The notes: generated by a model from the sequence alone, not told the origin. A stretch of 37,980 bases of DNA from an uncultured Alistipes sp. (GCA_958449275.1 CAUDHE010000009.1:1-37980), one strand, 5' to 3'. Positions 1 to 8,202 are shown, numbered from the stretch's first letter. Program-made: numbers and translations.

Positions 1-17
1 ATCGCGACGCGATGTCG
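1..17. repeat. Partial hairpin module M2 at the window edge
   Basis: The window opens with ATCGC-GAC-GCGAT followed by GTCG. This fits the right three quarters of the hairpin module GACnTCGC-N3-GCGAnGTC that recurs at 15072-15090 and 26164-26182, here with its left end cut by the window edge. No TAnnTTTG promoter is visible between it and kduI, so kduI may be preceded by another gene of the same transcript. The assignment rests on a short match. Confidence 0.4.
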
Positions 18-60
18 TAGACGTCGAGTGTGAATGTTGAAGATATAACAACGAAAAGAT

Positions 61-903
61 ATGAAAACCAACTACGAGATCCGCTATGCGGCGCATCCCG
101 ATGATGCCCGCGGGTACGATACGGCGCGTCTGCGTCGCGACTTCCTGATCGAGCGAGTGTTCGCCGCCGACGAGGTGAATATGGTGTATTCGATGTACGA
201 CCGCATGGTCGCGGGCGGTGCCATGCCCGTGGCCGAGAGGCTGCCGCTGGAGGCGATCGATCCATTGAAAGCGCCATTCTTTCTGCACCGACGCGAGATA
301 GGCATATTCAACGTGGGCGGCGCGGGCGTGGTCCGCGCGGGCGACGAGGAGTTCGCGTTGGGCTATAAGGAGGCCCTTTATCTCGGTGCGGGCGACCGCG
401 AGGTGAGCTTCGCGAGCGAGGATGCGTCGAATCCCGCAAAATTCTATTTCAACTCCACGACGGCCGACCGCACCTGTCCCGACAGAAAGGTGACCAAGGC
501 CGACGCCGCGGTGGCGCACATGGGATCGCTCGAAGGTTCGAACGACCGCGACATAAACAAGATGATAGTGAGCCAAGTACTGCCCACATGCCGTTTGCAG
601 ATGGGAATGACCGAATTGCGGACGGGCAGCGTGTGGAACACCATGCCCGCGCACGTGCATTCGCGCCGCATGGAGGTCTACTTCTATTTCGAGGTGCCCG
701 AGGAGCATGCCGTGTGCCACTTCATGGGCGAGCCGCACGAGACGCGTCACATCTGGATGCGCGGCGAGCAGGCGGTGCTGTCGCCCGAGTGGTCGATCCA
801 CAGCGCGGCGGCTACGCACAACTACACTTTCATCTGGGGCATGGGCGGCGAGAATCTCGACTACGGCGATCAGGATTTTTCGGCCATCACCGATCTCAAG
901 TAA
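61..903 (+). CDS. kduI: 5-dehydro-4-deoxy-D-glucuronate isomerase (KduI)
   Basis: KduI converts 4-deoxy-L-threo-5-hexosulose uronate, the linear form of the unsaturated uronate released by polysaccharide lyases and unsaturated glucuronyl hydrolases, to 3-deoxy-D-glycero-2,5-hexodiulosonate in the cytoplasm. The 280-residue length is typical of the family. The zinc-binding cupin residues can be read directly: His198 and His200 in the PAHVH motif, Glu205, and His247 in WSIHSA, in the spacing known for the E. coli enzyme. The start lies 8 bases after an A-rich stretch, as is usual in Bacteroidetes. kduD follows after 9 bases, so the two consecutive enzymes of the pathway are co-transcribed. Identification is secure; the polysaccharide that feeds the pathway cannot be told from this window. 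Confidence 0.96.
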   Translation: MKTNYEIRYAAHPDDARGYDTARLRRDFLIERVFAADEVNMVYSMYDRMVAGGAMPVAERLPLEAIDPLKAPFFLHRREIGIFNVGGAGVVRAGDEEFALGYKEALYLGAGDREVSFASEDASNPAKFYFNSTTADRTCPDRKVTKADAAVAHMGSLEGSNDRDINKMIVSQVLPTCRLQMGMTELRTGSVWNTMPAHVHSRRMEVYFYFEVPEEHAVCHFMGEPHETRHIWMRGEQAVLSPEWSIHSAAATHNYTFIWGMGGENLDYGDQDFSAITDLK

Positions 904-912
904 CGCGCGGAC

Positions 913-1707
913 ATGGTTGATTTTTCGTTGAAAGGCAAAACGGCCCTCGTGACGGGCGCCGCCTACGGAATAGGATTCGCCATGGCCGAGGCTTTGGCCG
1001 AAGCGGGTGCGCGAATAGCGTTCAACTGCCGCTCGCAACGTCATCTGGACGAAGCGCTGGTTGCATACGCCGCCAAGGGCATCGATGCGCGCGGCTACAT
1101 CTGCGACGTGACGGACGAAGCCGCAGTGCGCGATATGGTCGCCTCCGTCGCCGAACAAATCGGCACGATAGACATACTGGTCAACAATGCGGGGATCATC
1201 AGACGAACCCCGATGCACGAAATGTCGGCCGAGGAGTTTCGCGAGGTGGTCGACATCGATCTCACGGCCCCGTTCATAGTGGCCAAGGCGGTGATTCCCG
1301 CCATGATCGCGAAGGGCGGCGGCAAGATAATAAACGTATGTTCGATGATGTCGGAGCTGGGGCGCGAAACGGTGTCGGCCTACGCCTCGGCCAAGGGCGG
1401 ACTGAAGATGCTCACGCGCAACATCGCTTCGGAATACGGCCGCTACAACATACAGTGCAACGGCATCGGTCCCGGATACATCGCCACACCGCAGACCGCG
1501 CCTCTGCGCGAGCGCGGGGCCGACGGTTCGCGCCATCCGTTCGATTCGTTCATCGTGGCCAAGACTCCCGCCGCGCGCTGGGGCGTGCCCGACGATCTGA
1601 AAGGACCCGCGGTGTTTCTCGCCTCGGCGGCGTCGGACTTCGTGAACGGCCACATACTTTATGTCGACGGAGGAATATTGGCATACATAGGCAGACAACC
1701 CGAATAG
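913..1707 (+). CDS. kduD: 2-dehydro-3-deoxy-D-gluconate 5-dehydrogenase (KduD)
   Basis: This is a classical short-chain dehydrogenase of 264 residues that reduces the KduI product to 2-keto-3-deoxygluconate using NAD(P)H. Visible motifs are the nucleotide-binding TGAAYGIG near residue 15, NNAGI near residue 92, and the catalytic Tyr157-x3-Lys161 in YASAK. The C-terminal segment with an HPFDSF-type loop and the VDGG motif is usual for KduD and gluconate 5-dehydrogenases. The position directly behind kduI makes KduD the natural call; gluconate 5-dehydrogenase is the alternative if the gene were seen alone. The next gene starts 4 bases after the stop codon, indicating a tight operon. Confidence 0.92.
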   Translation: MVDFSLKGKTALVTGAAYGIGFAMAEALAEAGARIAFNCRSQRHLDEALVAYAAKGIDARGYICDVTDEAAVRDMVASVAEQIGTIDILVNNAGIIRRTPMHEMSAEEFREVVDIDLTAPFIVAKAVIPAMIAKGGGKIINVCSMMSELGRETVSAYASAKGGLKMLTRNIASEYGRYNIQCNGIGPGYIATPQTAPLRERGADGSRHPFDSFIVAKTPAARWGVPDDLKGPAVFLASAASDFVNGHILYVDGGILAYIGRQPE

Positions 1708-1710
1708 ACT

Positions 1711-2817
1711 ATGAAACGACTTATTTATTTCGTGTTTCTGTTCGCCGCGGGCTGCGGCTCGCGCAGCGGCCTCGTGGTCGAGGTGACGAATCCGTCGGGA
1801 TCGGCCCGCACGAAAGAGACAGTGGAGATCGCATGGAGCGATCTGCGCGGAGCCGGGCTCACGCCCGAGAATGCGGTTGTGATGTCGCCCGAAGGCTGCG
1901 AGGAGCCGTCGCAAGTGCTTTTCGACGACGATGGACGCCCCTCGGCATTGCTGTTTCAAGCGACCATCGGCGCAGGTGCGACAGCAGCGTATTCCGTGCG
2001 GCGCGGCGTTCGCAACGATTACGAACAGAAGGTTTACGGACGCTACGTTCCCGAGCGAGCCGACGATTACGCGTGGGAGAACAATCTCACGGCCTGCCGC
2101 ATCTACGGCCCCGCGCTCGAGGATCCCCGCACTCAGGGTGTCGACGTGTGGGTTAAGAGCACGCCGAAACTCGTTATCGACGAATGGTTCGCACGCAACG
2201 ACTATCACCGCGACCACGGCGAGGGAATGGATTGCTACAAGGTAGGTAACACCCTGGGCGCAGGGGCGTTGACTCCGTTCATCGACGGCCGTGTCGTGCT
2301 GACGGGCAATTATGCGTCGCAGGAGTGCACGGCCAACGGCCCAATACGCACCGAGGCGCGGTTCGTTTACGAGCCCGTCGATGCGGGCGGACGCAAGGTG
2401 ACCGTGCACCGCACGGTGCGTCTCGATGCCGACAGCCGTTTCACCGTGCAGGAGTATGTTTTGGAGGGCTTCGACGGAGAACTTCCCATCGCGGCAGGCA
2501 TGGTCCTTCACGATGCGAAAGCCTCGGCCGAGGGGCGTGACTGGATAGCCGTCACCGAGGCGGCGTCGGACAGTTCGGATCCCGAACGCGACGGCGACAT
2601 ATCGTTGGGCGTGATTCTCGCGGGCGGCGAGGGCGTGATTCGCGCCGACGGCCACGCCCTGATACTCGGCCGCGCGAAGGCGGGCGAGAAGATTACCGTG
2701 CTGAACGGTTCGGGATGGAGCCGCGGGGGTGTGGACGATGTCGGAGAGTGGCAGCGTCTCGTACGCGAACGCGCCGAAACCTCGGCCGCACCGCTTAAGG
2801 TGAAGGTGAAGAGATAG
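1711..2817 (+). CDS. DUF4861-like lipoprotein of a uronate-degradation operon
   Basis: A 368-residue protein with a short lipoprotein signal: basic start, hydrophobic core and lipobox AAGC with Cys15, so it should be exported and lipid-anchored. The body (GSARTKETVEIAW near the start, YGRYVPERADDYAWENN around residue 110, GEGMDCYKVGNTLGAG around 170) matches what I know of the DUF4861 family, a beta-rich Bacteroidetes family found beside kduI/kduD and unsaturated glucuronyl hydrolases in polysaccharide utilisation loci. Its biochemical role is unknown to me. A periplasmic or surface part in handling uronate-containing oligosaccharides is inferred only from the 3-base gap to kduD. The family call is from memory of motifs, not a search. 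Confidence 0.72.
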   Translation: MKRLIYFVFLFAAGCGSRSGLVVEVTNPSGSARTKETVEIAWSDLRGAGLTPENAVVMSPEGCEEPSQVLFDDDGRPSALLFQATIGAGATAAYSVRRGVRNDYEQKVYGRYVPERADDYAWENNLTACRIYGPALEDPRTQGVDVWVKSTPKLVIDEWFARNDYHRDHGEGMDCYKVGNTLGAGALTPFIDGRVVLTGNYASQECTANGPIRTEARFVYEPVDAGGRKVTVHRTVRLDADSRFTVQEYVLEGFDGELPIAAGMVLHDAKASAEGRDWIAVTEAASDSSDPERDGDISLGVILAGGEGVIRADGHALILGRAKAGEKITVLNGSGWSRGGVDDVGEWQRLVRERAETSAAPLKVKVKR

Positions 2818-2881
2818 TGCGGCTGTTCGGGAGTCGCGCAGGCTGCGTCTCCGCCGATTTTAACGATACAAACAATCGAAT

Positions 2882-3709
2882 ATGACGAAGATAAAAGACT
2901 GCTGCGTGCTTATCACGGGCGGAGCCTCGGGAATAGGACGCATAATGGGCCGCATGGCTCTCGAACGCGGAGCGCGCAAATTGGCGATATGGGATATCGA
3001 CGAGCAAAAGATGGCCGCGACGGCCGCCGAGTTCGCCGACTTCGGCAGTGTGGCCGCATACAAGGTCGACGTGTCGGACAGCGCGGCTGTCGAGGCGGCA
3101 TATGTTCGCACACGCAGCGAGTGCGGCGGCGTGGACATTCTCATCAACTGCGCGGGGATAGTGACGGGCAACATGACATTCGACCGTCAGACAGTACGCG
3201 ACATAGAGCGCACGATGACCGTCAACGCCGTGGCGCCGATGGTACTGACGTTGCAGGCCCTGCCCGACATGATCGCGCGCGATCACGGCCACATATGCAA
3301 CATAGCCTCGGCAGCAGGCATGATATCCAATCCCAAAATGTCGGTCTACGTAGCCAGCAAATGGGCGGTGATAGGATGGTCGGACTCTGTCCGCATCGAG
3401 CTGAAGCAGGCGCGCAGCCGTGTGCGCATAACCACGGTCGCGCCGTACTATATTAATACGGGCATGTTCGACGGAGTGCGTTCGCGCGTATTCCCCATCC
3501 TCGATCCCGAAGCCACGGCGAGGAAGATATTGCGCGCCATCGAGCGCAACCGAGATTTCCGCGGCATCCCGTGGGGATTCCGTTTCATCCGTTTCTGGCA
3601 GGGCATGCTGCCCGCGTCGTGGTTCGACACGGTATTCGGCGGCTGGTTCGGCATATTCTCGGCCATGGACGGATTCACGGGCCGCAAGGCGACGGACGAC
3701 AAACGATAG
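2882..3709 (+). CDS. Short-chain dehydrogenase/reductase (SDR family)
   Basis: A 275-residue classical SDR. It has TGGASGIG at residues 12-19, an acidic IWDIDEQK stretch after beta-2, NCAGI near residue 90, and catalytic Tyr156 and Lys160 in YVASK. An acidic residue (WDID) after beta-2 often favours NAD(H), but cofactor choice cannot be settled here. A C-terminal extension with hydrophobic and aromatic segments (RFIRFWQGMLPASWFDTVFGGWFG) resembles membrane-associated SDRs that act on hydrophobic alcohols or retinol/steroid-like substrates. The aldehyde dehydrogenase starts 4 bases after its stop, so the pair probably oxidises an alcohol to an acid through an aldehyde. The substrate is unknown. 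A 64-base gap separates it from the kdu genes, so the link to uronate metabolism is uncertain. Confidence 0.85.
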   Translation: MTKIKDCCVLITGGASGIGRIMGRMALERGARKLAIWDIDEQKMAATAAEFADFGSVAAYKVDVSDSAAVEAAYVRTRSECGGVDILINCAGIVTGNMTFDRQTVRDIERTMTVNAVAPMVLTLQALPDMIARDHGHICNIASAAGMISNPKMSVYVASKWAVIGWSDSVRIELKQARSRVRITTVAPYYINTGMFDGVRSRVFPILDPEATARKILRAIERNRDFRGIPWGFRFIRFWQGMLPASWFDTVFGGWFGIFSAMDGFTGRKATDDKR

Positions 3710-3712
3710 ATT

Positions 3713-5095
3713 ATGAAGATAAAGAACACCACGCCCGAGCGCATAGCGGCTCTCACGGCGGGACAGAGAGAATTTTTTCGTTCGGGCGCGACGCTCGGCG
3801 CCGATTTCCGCCGTCGTCAGCTCCGAGCTCTGGCGACTGCGTTGAAGCGGTGGGAGGAGCCGCTTTGCGAGGCGTTGCGGCGCGACCTGCACAAATCGGC
3901 CGAAGAGGCCGTGCTCACCGAGTTGAGCATCGTGGCGGGCGAAATCGGCAACCACCTGCGCCACCTGAAAGGCTGGATGCGCGACGAGCGGCGTGCCACG
4001 CCGCTCAAAATGATGCCTTCGCGCAGCCGTGTAGTGAGCGAGCCTCTGGGATGTTCGCTCATCGTCGCCCCGTGGAACTATCCCGTGCAACTGCTGTTGA
4101 ATCCCCTGGTGGGGGCCATATCGGCAGGATGCACGGCGCTGTTGAAACCCTCGCCCCACGTGCCGCACGTGGCCGATACTGTCGGGCGGATGATCGGCGA
4201 GACGTTCGACGAACGTTACATAGCCGTTGCGCAGGGTAACCGTGACGTGAATGCGGCTCTTTTGCGCGAACGGTTCGACATGATATTCTTCACGGGCAGT
4301 CCCGAACTGGGTCGCGTGGTGATGCGCGCCGCGGCGGAGCATCTGACTCCCGTGGTACTGGAGCTGGGCGGCAAGAGTCCCTGCATAGTCGACCGCGACG
4401 CCGACGTGGATATCGCGGCGCGGCGCATCGCTTGGGGCAAGACGCTTAATGCCGGACAGACCTGCGTCGCACCCGACTATCTGCTGATACATTCGTCGTT
4501 GCGCGACCGATTCGCCGAAGCGTTCGCGCGCGAAGTACGGCGTCTGCACGGCGACGATCCGCGGCAGAGCCGCCACTACGTGCGCATGGTGAACGAACGC
4601 GCGTTCGACCGCGTGGCGGGTTATCTCGCCGACGGTCGCGTGGCATCGGGCGGCCGTGCTTTGCGCGAGGAACTTTATATCGAACCGACGTTGCTGGTCG
4701 ACGTCGATCCCGCATCGGCGGTCATGCGCGATGAAATCTTCGGACCCGTGCTGCCTGCGATCGCGTTCGACGGGATCGACGAGGCGATCCGTTTCGTTAC
4801 GGAGCGCGAAAAGCCTCTGGCACTGTATTACTTCGGGCCGACGAAACGTGCGTCGGAGGTTATTCGGCGCACTTCGTCGGGCGGCACCTGCGTAAACGAT
4901 ACCATAATGCACATTGCCAACGAGAACCTGCCGTTCGGCGGAGTGGGCAACTCGGGCATGGGACGTTATCACGGGCGCGACAGCTTCGACGCATTTTCGC
5001 ATCGCCGCGCCGTGGTTGCTACCCCCTCAAGTATCGATCTCCCGTTCCGTTACATGCCCTATCGCATGTTCCGATGGGTGAAAAAAATTCTGTGA
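3713..5095 (+). CDS. Aldehyde dehydrogenase, ALDH3-like
   Basis: A 460-residue NAD(P)-dependent aldehyde dehydrogenase, the length of the short class-3 (fatty aldehyde) type rather than the ~490-residue class 1/2 enzymes. Diagnostic residues are visible: the general base Glu217 in LELGGKSP, the nucleophile Cys251 in NAGQTCVAPDY, the FTGSPELG nucleotide loop before them, and the EIFGPVLP motif further on. The C-terminal part (PFGGVGNSGMGRYHG) is also characteristic of class 3. It oxidises aldehydes to carboxylates; long-chain or aromatic aldehydes are usual for the class. It is coupled to the preceding SDR gene, which may supply the aldehyde. Confidence 0.9.
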   Translation: MKIKNTTPERIAALTAGQREFFRSGATLGADFRRRQLRALATALKRWEEPLCEALRRDLHKSAEEAVLTELSIVAGEIGNHLRHLKGWMRDERRATPLKMMPSRSRVVSEPLGCSLIVAPWNYPVQLLLNPLVGAISAGCTALLKPSPHVPHVADTVGRMIGETFDERYIAVAQGNRDVNAALLRERFDMIFFTGSPELGRVVMRAAAEHLTPVVLELGGKSPCIVDRDADVDIAARRIAWGKTLNAGQTCVAPDYLLIHSSLRDRFAEAFAREVRRLHGDDPRQSRHYVRMVNERAFDRVAGYLADGRVASGGRALREELYIEPTLLVDVDPASAVMRDEIFGPVLPAIAFDGIDEAIRFVTEREKPLALYYFGPTKRASEVIRRTSSGGTCVNDTIMHIANENLPFGGVGNSGMGRYHGRDSFDAFSHRRAVVATPSSIDLPFRYMPYRMFRWVKKIL

Positions 5096-5149
5096 CGGCG
5101 GCGTGCGGTATCGATCTTGCATGCGGGGAGAATTAAAAACACTCGTATC

Positions 5150-5713
5150 ATGAAACGCTTTATATTTTTATCGATTTTCGCAGTGTCGGCTGCGATATTC
5201 GGCATCGGATGTTCGGCCTATACTCAGGTCGTCGATGCCGACGGTCGCGTGGTGCGTCGAAAAATAGGAGAACTTCAAGATTCGCTCAACTACGTCGAGG
5301 CTCTCCGCGCCATGAATGAACGCAAATTCGTTTTCGAGGCCGATATGCTGGTATTCAAACGCGGCGGCACGGCGCATGTCATGTCGAATCTCAATTTCGT
5401 GTCGCTCATCGACGACAAGGCCACCGTTCAGGTCGCTCCGTTCGAGTCGGGCGGTCCCAACGGCGTGGGCGGCGTCACTGTCGAGGGCCGCGTGACCAAC
5501 ATCGAGGAGAAGACCGACAAACGCGGAAATACGCGCATGACCCTGAATGTCATGGGACGCGGAGTATTCGCCGCGGTCGACATAACGCTCACCTACGGCA
5601 GCAACAACGGAATGGTGACGATAAATCCCAACCTCAATTCGAACCGCATAACGCTCTACGGCAAGATAGTGCCGGCCGAGAAATCGCGCGTGTTCAAGGG
5701 CATGTCGCTATAG
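5150..5713 (+). CDS. DUF4251-like lipoprotein
   Basis: The start at 5150 is chosen because it opens a clean lipoprotein signal (MKRF, hydrophobic stretch, IGC with Cys21). The in-frame TTG at 5117 would add 11 residues before the signal. The mature part (residues about 40-187) has the features I associate with DUF4251, a small Bacteroidetes family of periplasmic beta-barrel-like domains: KFVFEADMLVFKRG, NLNFVSLIDDKATVQVAPF, GGVTVEGRVTNIE, and a Gly/Asn-rich end with RITLYGKI. Function is unknown. It is the last gene before the terminator at 5738-5767; the 54-base upstream gap is A-rich (AATTAAAAAC) and it may be only loosely tied to the operon. Confidence 0.8.
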   Translation: MKRFIFLSIFAVSAAIFGIGCSAYTQVVDADGRVVRRKIGELQDSLNYVEALRAMNERKFVFEADMLVFKRGGTAHVMSNLNFVSLIDDKATVQVAPFESGGPNGVGGVTVEGRVTNIEEKTDKRGNTRMTLNVMGRGVFAAVDITLTYGSNNGMVTINPNLNSNRITLYGKIVPAEKSRVFKGMSL

Positions 5714-5737
5714 CGGCCGACGCGCGTTTGCGACATG

Positions 5738-5767
5738 GGGTGTCCGCCGTTGCGGGCATCCTTTTTT
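5738..5767 (+). terminator. Intrinsic terminator of the kdu-ALDH-DUF4251 unit
   Basis: A 10-base-pair stem, GGGTGTCCGC (5738-5747) with GCGGGCATCC (5752-5761), includes two G-U pairs, has loop CGTT, and is followed immediately by six T residues (5762-5767). It lies 25 bases after the stop codon of the DUF4251-like gene. This is the clearest classical terminator in the window. Confidence 0.88.
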
Positions 5768-5823
5768 ATTGCTTCCATGCGGTTCGGGGATGTCGCGGTG
5801 CGATGAGAATCGGCCGTACAGGT

Positions 5824-5980
5824 ACAAAAAAAACGAGGTCTCGGAGGTATTCGACGCCGAGCGAGCACCGCCCTTTGTCTTAGTAACCCAATGTGCCACA
5901 GAAACACCATTGTATGGTTACAACCTACCGATAGCCTCTACCAACCTAAAACTACTAACCTAAATGAACCTTAAAACTTC
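5824..5980 (-). ncRNA. Candidate small RNA with its own promoter and U-tract
   Basis: About 150 nt are transcribed leftwards from the promoter at 5986-6016 and end in a U8 tract (A8 at 5826-5833 on the plus strand). No credible reading frame follows the promoter. The RNA contains a long hairpin: GUAACC and CAAUG in the left arm pair with CAUUG and GGUUAC in the right arm, giving about 13 pairs with the inner UG/CA. Before it lies a run of related AGGUURGUAG motifs. Just before the U-tract CUCGG pairs with CCGAG. The terminator stem is only 5 bp, which is the weak point. Promoter, size and U-tract fit the known Bacteroidales-1 RNA type, suspected to be a 6S-like RNA, but I could not verify a match. 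The rest of 5768-6146 is AT-rich and holds nothing else I can name. Confidence 0.6.
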
Positions 5981-5985
5981 GAGTG

Positions 5986-6016
5986 CAAAGATAAGGCGAA
6001 AAAAAATACCGTGCAA
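5986..6016 (-). promoter_or_regulatory. Bacteroidetes-type promoter of the candidate small RNA
   Basis: On the minus strand TTG (6014-6016), 20 bases and TATCTTTG (5986-5993) match the Bacteroidetes housekeeping sigma consensus of a -33 TTG and a -7 TAnnTTTG. The sequence upstream is strongly AT-rich (poly-A/T runs at 6027-6057), as expected for an UP-like region. The predicted start is near 5980. The gene downstream on this strand is not a coding gene: the DUF4251-like gene runs the other way. Confidence 0.78.
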
Positions 6017-6146
6017 GCAATTACTCAAAAAAATTCATAATTTTTTAAGTTTTTTTAACATTGCCTCGGCGGCATTACCCCTTGCGTGATGATAATGTAT
6101 TGATATACAACTATATGTTTGCAAATTCCAAGAATTGCTTTTTATA

Positions 6147-7277
6147 TTATAACAGGCGTCGCGAGCGACTTTCGGATGTGAGGCGCGGTTCGCCGCCGCG
6201 GGAGGCGATGTTTTCGATCAGGACCAGCCCGCATCTCTTTCCAACCTCGACCGATCCTGCCTCGGCTTCAATTCCCAACGCCCGTGCACCGTTGAGAGTC
6301 GCCCACGTCAGGGCCTCGGGCAGCGGAACTTCGGGCAGTGACTTCAGCTCCTCCAACATCGACAGACTGTCGTTGGAGGCCAAAGAGTCGGTACCGATGC
6401 AGACCGACGCTCGGCGTCGCCGAAGCAGTTCCACGGGCGGACGCAACCCCGATATGTAGAGATTCGACCGCGGACAAAGCGCCCATGCGACGGGTGTCGT
6501 GAAATGGTCGTCGACGATCTGCATATCCTCCTCCGAGGCGCAACAACCGTGTACCAATATGACGCGACGGTCGGACGGAACCGATGCGGCGATTCGCGCG
6601 GCAGGCGATCCGTAGCCGAGGAAGTCGCACGTCCACCCCATGCGTCCGTACCAATCGGCGAGCGCCCCTTCGCCGCGATAGAGTGCGGCCTCGTCGGGTG
6701 ACTCCATGAAGTGCACCGACAGCGGTGCCGAACCGTCGGAGGCTATCGCGCGGAACGGGCCGTCCTGCAACGAATAGGTGGAGTGGGGAGTGAGCGAGGT
6801 ATTCGGACGACGCAGCAGCTCGCGCGCGGTCGAGGTGTCGGCATTGAGTCCGAATACTTCGGCGAAATTACGGTAGACGATGCGACTGCGGCTCTTTACA
6901 TCGAACGACGAGTCGTCGTTCACTATGTCGCCCACAGCCTGCACGCCATCGTGCCACATGCGTGAGTCGGCGGCCTGCAAGGCGCGGCGCCGTTCGTCGG
7001 CCGTGAATCCTCCGCGCACCTGTCCTATGGCGCAGGCGAACCCTGCAAAACCGCTGCCGCGTGGGATCGCCCCGCGAAGATACGACAGCTCGGAGTGGCA
7101 GTGGACATTCATGAATCCCGCACACAATGCGCCCGCATAAAATTCGGTGGAGGCATCGCCGTCGAGACGGTCCCACTCGCCGACCGACACGATACGTCCC
7201 TCGTCGTCGGCTTCGATGACGGGACGGAGTCTCACGACGCCTCGGTCGATGAGGTAATGAGCTGCTATGCGGCGCAT
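6147..7277 (-). CDS. Amidohydrolase-superfamily deaminase/hydrolase
   Basis: A 376-residue metal-dependent hydrolase of the amidohydrolase superfamily. The metal and catalytic residues can be placed: His59-x-His61 in NVHCHSEL, His165 in TPHSTYS, His189 in SVHFMES, His243 in LVHGCC, and Asp297 in GTDSLASN. This pattern is that of the cytosine/atrazine/S-adenosylhomocysteine/aminofutalosine deaminase group, which act on heterocyclic amines. The small N-terminal beta domain (about 1-50) and its C-terminal counterpart flank the barrel. The substrate cannot be read from the sequence; aminofutalosine deaminase is a possibility but no menaquinone genes are nearby. It is the last gene of the long minus-strand cluster, 2 bases after the DUF4296 gene. 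Confidence 0.82.
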   Translation of the reverse strand: MRRIAAHYLIDRGVVRLRPVIEADDEGRIVSVGEWDRLDGDASTEFYAGALCAGFMNVHCHSELSYLRGAIPRGSGFAGFACAIGQVRGGFTADERRRALQAADSRMWHDGVQAVGDIVNDDSSFDVKSRSRIVYRNFAEVFGLNADTSTARELLRRPNTSLTPHSTYSLQDGPFRAIASDGSAPLSVHFMESPDEAALYRGEGALADWYGRMGWTCDFLGYGSPAARIAASVPSDRRVILVHGCCASEEDMQIVDDHFTTPVAWALCPRSNLYISGLRPPVELLRRRRASVCIGTDSLASNDSLSMLEELKSLPEVPLPEALTWATLNGARALGIEAEAGSVEVGKRCGLVLIENIASRGGEPRLTSESRSRRLL

Positions 7278-7279
7278 GA

Positions 7280-8128
7280 TTATCGGTCGGCGGCCTCCCG
7301 CGCCCGCGTTTCGATCATGTTTATCATGGTGTCGGAGAATATACGCAGACCCGCCTGCCGTTCGAAGAGCATGTCGACGCTCTTTTCCGCGGGCGGCGTG
7401 TGGACCACATTCAGCTCCTCGATCGTCATGCGCGTGGGACGCCGGCGGTCGCGGGAGGTCGAGTGGTCGAAATCGATCTCCATGCCTATGTAATCGTTAT
7501 CGTCGGCGACGGTGAGCGTCTGCGAGAAGACGCTGCTTTTTCCGCGCATCACGGCGCCGCTCGCAGCCGTGCGGCGCGAGGAATCGGGCAGCACCCACTC
7601 CACACGCAGGCGGCGTCCCGCCACGGCGTCGAGCGAATCGAGCGTGTAGCGTGCCGAGATACGGTAGTCGCCTGCCGAGATGCGGTCGATCGAGAACCGC
7701 AGTTTCGATGAATCGGCCGGCGTCGAGGCGCGTATCATGGAGTCGGCGATCAGAGTGCGCGAGGCGAATCGGCGCGCGGCGTTGTCGATGGTGTCGAGTA
7801 TGGTGACCTGACGGTTAAGTTCGCGTGACTCGCGGTCGAGCAGGAGTATCATGTATTCGGCCACATCGCTCAGACGCGCGCTCTTGCGGCGCGAGAAATT
7901 GGCGATGGTGTAACGCACGTCGTCGGTAGTGTAGCCGTGCCGCTCGAATATAGGTTCGTAGATGTTGAGCGAATCGAGGTCGAGGTTACGGGAATCTATG
8001 TAGGAGTTGGTCAGAAGGGCGTCGTGGAATATCTCGCCCAGCTCCTTGTCGGGGATAATCTTGTGACGGCGGCAGCCGACGGCTATCGTCGCCGCGACGA
8101 GGATTATAAGTATGACGGACTTTTTCAT
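7280..8128 (-). CDS. DUF4296-like lipoprotein
   Basis: A 282-residue lipoprotein; the signal ends in VGC with Cys19. The segment IIPDKELGEIFHDALLTNSYID followed by YEPIFERHGYTTDDVRYTIANFSRRK (about residues 24-80) is the pattern of DUF4296, a Bacteroidetes helical domain of unknown function. The remainder (about 130-230) looks beta-rich and carries no motif I recognise. It follows the FtsX-like permease gene across a hairpin-rich 99-base spacer and is coupled to the amidohydrolase gene. A role at the cell envelope is likely from the lipid anchor; nothing more specific can be claimed. Confidence 0.8.
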   Translation of the reverse strand: MKKSVILIILVAATIAVGCRRHKIIPDKELGEIFHDALLTNSYIDSRNLDLDSLNIYEPIFERHGYTTDDVRYTIANFSRRKSARLSDVAEYMILLLDRESRELNRQVTILDTIDNAARRFASRTLIADSMIRASTPADSSKLRFSIDRISAGDYRISARYTLDSLDAVAGRRLRVEWVLPDSSRRTAASGAVMRGKSSVFSQTLTVADDNDYIGMEIDFDHSTSRDRRRPTRMTIEELNVVHTPPAEKSVDMLFERQAGLRIFSDTMINMIETRAREAADR

Positions 8129-8151
8129 AACGTGTATTATTTCATTTATTC

Positions 8152-8202
8152 ATCCTCGGCGGCTGCGGGGGTCGCGCTTTAGGCGCGAGCCGCCGAGGAT
8201 GG
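8152..8202. repeat. Long intergenic hairpin, 14-bp plus 5-bp stem
   Basis: CATCCTCGGCGGCT (8152-8165) is perfectly complementary to AGCCGCCGAGGATG (8189-8202). Inside, CGCGC (8174-8178) pairs with GCGCG (8184-8188), leaving the 8-base bulge gcgggggt on one side. No T-tract follows on either strand, so this is not a standard terminator. It separates the FtsX-like and DUF4296 genes of one transcript. On the minus strand its hairpin-then-GCAGCC order resembles module M3 at 9851-9900. Confidence 0.7.

Noticed and set aside
2795..5002. A 735-codon antisense frame over the SDR and aldehyde dehydrogenase genes
   Set aside because: Same cause: GC-rich codon bias of the sense genes. Catalytic motifs are intact on the plus strand and the antisense product shows no recognisable features.
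5834..5866. Classical strong terminator for the small RNA
   Set aside because: Only CTCGG/CCGAG (5 bp) with a 12-base loop can be drawn before the U8 tract; I therefore describe a U-tract and do not list a separate terminator.
6061..6146. A plus-strand promoter (TATGTTTG near 6113)
   Set aside because: The only TTG upstream is 11 bases away, far from the needed 19-21, and no plus-strand gene follows.
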